Shown here in pieces: positions 22,010 through 24,398 of a stretch of DNA of 24,398 nt (the stretch's first letter is position 1; every line of letters starts with the position of its first letter). Source of the stretch: Treponema sp. UBA4267. GTDB lineage: Bacteria > Spirochaetota > Spirochaetia > Treponematales > Treponemataceae. The translations under genes and the position numbers were made by a program. Below the pieces are notes generated by a model. The model did not search any database and was not told the origin of the DNA. It saw nothing but the letters and a program-made list of their open reading frames with translations. The stretch spans positions 1-24,398 of the forward strand of contig DGWD01000002.1 in NCBI GenBank assembly GCA_002395155.1, written 5' to 3'.

Positions 22010-22181
22010 AAATTGTCCTGTAAATTCCGTCACAGAGCCCTGGAACATCAATGCACCTTCCGCAGACAGAAAGTTTTCCGTTTTCCATTACGATACACTG
22101 CCAGAAGGGAGTAGGGAAGGTATTATTTATAAGAAACTTCATCCTGAATATAAGTTTAAATCCAAAAAGACGGAATAACAA
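21930..22181 (-). CDS. Possible small cysteine-containing protein upstream of the radical SAM gene
   Basis: An 83-residue frame starting at TTG 22181 with a strong ribosome binding site (AGGAG, 6-nt spacing). The credible part is MKFLINNTFPTPFWQCIVME, then NGKLSVCGRCIDVPGLCDG, whose C-x2-C spacing recalls an auxiliary iron-sulfur or zinc knuckle. The last 27 codons overlap the radical SAM gene in another frame and look non-natural (KIFFTFYFYRWRK). The true gene may be shorter or frameshifted. No family was recognised. It would be co-transcribed with the radical SAM gene. Confidence 0.4.
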   Translation of the reverse strand: MLFRLFGFKLIFRMKFLINNTFPTPFWQCIVMENGKLSVCGRCIDVPGLCDGIYRTIYEFNYNFNTNVAYKIFFTFYFYRWRK

Positions 22182-22213
22182 GTTAAACTCCTGGAATTCA
22201 TCAGAAATTCTAG

Positions 22214-22816
22214 AAGTTCCCTAACTTTTTTTCAAAATTTAAATTTTCTATTATAAATGAAAATGCCCGCTTCAGAAATTATGTTTATTCTGTGAAGTGT
22301 ATTGCCGAGTCAATGATTGGAAATTATTGCCGGAATGTAACGAATCCTCAGATCACTCTTGATTTATATGCAGAGTCAGATAACTTCAAGCTTTTTATGG
22401 GTGATACAGGTCTTCTAATTACGCAGATTCTGAGAACTTCAAATATTGTTCAGGAAGATTTATATAGAAAAATCATTACAGGAAATTTAGGAGCTAATCT
22501 TGGAATGATTTTTGAAAACATGGTTGCACAGATGCTTAGGGCAAGTGGTTATGAGCTTTTCTTTCACGAATATTACTACACTCCAAAGGGAAAGAAAACT
22601 GAACAAAAATATGAAATCGATTTTTTGATTGTGAAAGATGGGCATCTCTGCCCGATAGAAGTTAAGTCATCCGCTTACAAAAATCATGAATCTTTTGACT
22701 ATTATATTGAAAAGTATAAGCCTAAGAAGCATGAGCGTTTTATTATTTATACAAAAGATTTAGCACAGGATAATGATATTACATTTTTGCCTGTTTACAT
22801 GACTATGTGCTTGTAA
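22214..22816 (+). pseudogene. AAA/DUF4143 ATPase remnant (C-terminal part only)
   Basis: An open frame with no suitable start reads INENARFRNYVYSVKCIAES, then IGNYCRNVTNPQITLDLYAE, KLFMGDTGLLIT and GANLGMIFENMVAQMLRASG, and the nuclease-like core YEIDFLIVKDGHLCPIEVKS, to the natural end FLPVYMTMCL. This is the second half of a DUF4143 ATPase. The P-loop domain is absent, and the DNA before 22214 is not coding in this frame. It is of a different subgroup from the DUF4143 protein at the left edge. A 10-bp inverted repeat (22790-22799 and 22812-22821) spans its stop and may be the old terminator. Confidence 0.8.
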
Positions 22817-22870
22817 ACAGGTAAGGCCTTAAAGAAATACAGGCAGGTAATGTTATTATTGAAAAAATAA

Positions 22871-23212
22871 AACAGTTGGTTATATAATTATAAAAAAGGA
22901 AATGGCAGACAAGCATTATGTAATCCTGATACCATAGATGTATCATGTGATATTGATACATCTACTGTAATGCGTGGTGGATGCCCTGATGGGGACTATT
23001 TTGCTTTGGTATATTTATACTCATCACCATCACAGTGCACAATTGAATTACGTAACAGTGATTTTACTGAATATTATGGTATGAAATTCTATGATGATGT
23101 ATCTTCATTGGAACTCACTGAAAAGTTGGATGCATTTACATACTGGTACTCTACATATGGCTACACGGCTTGTTTTTTTTTGGCAGGAAGATGGTCTGCC
23201 TGTTCAGTGTAA
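22871..23212 (+). other. Orphan open frame without a credible start, unknown
   Basis: Open for 113 codons between stops; the only ATG (22970) has no ribosome binding site. It encodes NPDTIDVSCDIDTSTVMRGG, then DYFALVYLYSSPSQCTIELR and DFTEYYGMKFYDDV, with protein-like composition. Near 23165 it changes abruptly into the reverse of the LysR remnant (CFFLAGRWSACSV). It probably represents part of a lost gene truncated at a deletion junction. No family was recognised. Confidence 0.4.
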
Positions 23213-23832
23213 TCCATTGCGAATGCTGGAAGTGTTGAATGTGCAATTATATCCCTCAGGTCTGTAATGTCGTCCTGCTCAATAAACTTTGCATCGGGAA
23301 TTGCATGCTTAACCGCATTGGACCAGAATCCAAGTTCTGAAAGCATTATGAAGGTTTCGCCTGCAAGTTCTTTGAGTTTTACAGATTTACGATTGGCCAG
23401 GCTGTGACTTTTTGGAAGCAATACTTTGAGATGTTCTTCAAAAATCTCTGTTGCAAAAAAGCGTTCGTCCGAGCGGTTAATTGTTGTGATTATAATTTGA
23501 GCCTTGTCTTTTTCCAGCAGTGAAAAAAGCTCATCATTTTCGTTTTTCATCTGGCCGGTTATTTTAGTCTTTGGAAAAGTCTTGTTAAACTTTTGAGTCA
23601 AAACATAAAGCGGCATTGGCGCAATTGAAGCAATTTTAATTTCCCGGGTCTTGTTGTAAAAATCAAGAACCTCATTTTCCATCTCGTTCTGAAGCGCAAG
23701 AATTCGGCGGGCATAATCCACGGCAAGTCGGCCGGTCTGATTCAAAGAGATTGTATTTTTCGTCCTGTCAAAAAGTTGTACTCCAAGAATATCTTCCAGC
23801 TTTTGAAGCGAGCGAGTAAGAGACGGCGGAAC
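23161..23832 (-). pseudogene. LysR-family regulator truncated at both ends
   Basis: The minus-strand frame begins abruptly at 23832 with VPPSLTRSLQKLEDILGVQL, the recognition helix and wing of a LysR HTH domain, directly preceded in frame by TAG. It continues through FDRTKNTISLNQTGRLAVDY into the substrate-binding domain (IKIASIAPMPLYVL, LLPKSHSLANRKSVKLKELA, DDITDLRDIIAHSTLPAFAM). It ends QADHLPAKKKQAV, about 40 residues short of the family length. The first HTH helices and the C-terminus are missing. The 5' break falls exactly where a plus-strand flavodoxin fragment begins. Confidence 0.85.
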
Positions 23833-23965
23833 CTATAAAACCGTTCGTGAAAAGGCAAAGGGGGCAACCGTTCTTGAAGGTCTTCCTGTTTCTATGAAAG
23901 AAGCAGAAGGCGGTGACGGCAAGTCTGTAGAAAACTGGCTTACAAAGCTTGGGCTTAAAAAATAA
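23833..23965 (+). pseudogene. Flavodoxin C-terminal fragment
   Basis: The plus strand reads KTVREKAKGATVLEGLPVSM, then KSVENWLTKLGLKK and TAA, the last strand and helix of a flavodoxin of the kind that ends A-T-V-L-E-G-L...V-x-x-W-L-x-x-L-G-L. About 40 residues remain, without a start. It was probably the divergently transcribed partner of the LysR gene; one deletion removed both 5' ends and the shared promoter. Confidence 0.7.
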
Positions 23966-23970
23966 AATCT

Positions 23971-24082
23971 GGGCGCAACCGCCGGCAAGCGGCGGTCGGG
24001 CTTTTCGCACTTCGCCGTCTTGCGCGGCTCATTCCTACGCTTACGCTTCGGAACTGCTTCGCACCGCTCCATACCCTTGCGC
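23971..24082 (-). repeat. GC-rich dispersed repeat, copy E, between convergent genes
   Basis: Begins GGGCGCAACCGCCGGCAAGC and ends CTCCATACCCTTGCGC, a variant of the ends of copies C and D. It has an internal GCCGGC.../CGGTCGGGC block. It lies between the flavodoxin fragment and the histidine kinase gene, which point at each other. Confidence 0.7.
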
Positions 24083-24142
24083 ATCTTACACATAAATATC
24101 TGAAAAGAAGGCAGGAATGCAGAAAACATCGTGATTATTACA

Positions 24143-24398
24143 TTATATCGGAAACATTAGGGAAAACTCACTTCCTTCCCCGATTTTGCTTTTTACGCTG
24201 ACTTTTGCATTGTGATATTTTGCGCCGTGCTTTACGATTGAAAGCCCCAGCCCTGTGCCTGTCGTTCTGTTGCTCTGAAGGTCTTTGGAACGGCTTTTGT
24301 CTATTCTGTAAAAACGCTCAAAGATTCTTTCCTGCTGATTTTCTGCAATCCCGATTCCCGTGTCCTTAACGCAAAGCCTCAGATAATCTCTTTCCAAA
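24143..24398 (-). CDS. Sensor histidine kinase, C-terminal ATPase part (cut by window edge)
   Basis: The last 84 or so residues of a two-component histidine kinase running in from the right edge. Visible are the G1 box VKDTGIGIAE, the F box IFERFYRIDKSRS, and the G2 box GTGLGLSIVKHGAKYHNA, followed by the closing strand GEGSEFSLMFP. The pattern FYRIDKSRS...GTGLGLSIVKH is like PhoR-type kinases, but the sensor domain and the phosphorylated histidine are outside the window. The partner response regulator would be upstream of it, also outside. Confidence 0.88.
   Translation of the reverse strand, partial: LERDYLRLCVKDTGIGIAENQQERIFERFYRIDKSRSKDLQSNRTTGTGLGLSIVKHGAKYHNAKVSVKSKIGEGSEFSLMFPI

Noticed and set aside
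22891..22907. 17-bp identity (TAAAAAAGGAAATGGCA) with the end of the UPF0175 gene at 17341-17357
   Set aside because: Low-complexity A-rich and KKEMA-type sequence; no similarity on either side, so probably chance.
1..24398. tRNA or rRNA genes
   Set aside because: I saw no cloverleaf with a TTCGA arm or conserved rRNA segment; the GC-rich blocks are all members of the dispersed repeat family.

Overview
The window looks like chromosomal DNA from a host-associated spirochaete, most likely a gut or rumen Treponema. This is inference from several signs: an AT-rich background, a large surface lipoprotein with InlB-type and BspA-type leucine-rich repeats, anaerobic oxidative-defence proteins (rubrerythrin, desulfoferrodoxin), and GC-rich dispersed repeats scattered between genes. 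No rRNA, tRNA, CRISPR array, integrase or transposase was recognised.

Layout. 1-5516 is a defence-type block: the C-terminal half of an AAA/DUF4143 ATPase cut by the window edge, a single-chain restriction-modification-specificity enzyme (753-4496) and a RhuM-family protein. 5562-5813 is a structured leader (three hairpins, then a GC-rich repeat) in front of a translationally coupled pair, a zinc-type macrodomain ADP-ribose hydrolase and a DUF1848 protein whose radical-SAM-like CX3CX2C motif lies near its C-terminus. 7585-11247 holds sfsA, an HTH regulator fused to a complete desulfoferrodoxin domain, and a run of broken genes (rubrerythrin-like, RtcB fragment, alpha/beta hydrolase, GNAT, flavodoxin). 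11781-17649 is an AT-rich accessory stretch: a DUF4062 protein, a small HTH repressor, the large lipoprotein, an unknown protein, and a UPF0175 antitoxin followed by the remnant of its DUF3368 toxin. 17821-20716 holds an interrupted sugar O-acetyltransferase, a divergent TetR regulator and a MATE exporter. 20753-22181 is a HemN-like radical SAM gene with a small upstream ORF. 22214-23965 is again decayed (DUF4143 remnant, orphan open frame, LysR and flavodoxin remnants joined head to head). The right edge carries the C-terminal ATPase part of a histidine kinase.

How it fits together. About ten genes are broken, by three routes: internal deletions (rubrerythrin, hydrolase, toxin, LysR/flavodoxin), short palindromic insertions that keep the reading frame but bring one stop (flavodoxin, acetyltransferase), and a point nonsense change (GNAT). 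The two insertion-bearing genes also have paralogous promoter regions with a shared 21-bp imperfect palindrome at identical spacing. That palindrome lies beside the TetR gene, so the two genes were probably one TetR regulon. In both, a GC-rich repeat fills the 5' leader from the predicted transcription start to the ribosome binding site.

The most distinctive items are the HTH-desulfoferrodoxin fusion with all nine metal ligands, the macrodomain/DUF1848 pair, the covarying hairpin array, and the repeat-as-leader arrangement. A cautious reader should keep in mind that some apparent breaks could be assembly or sequencing errors.
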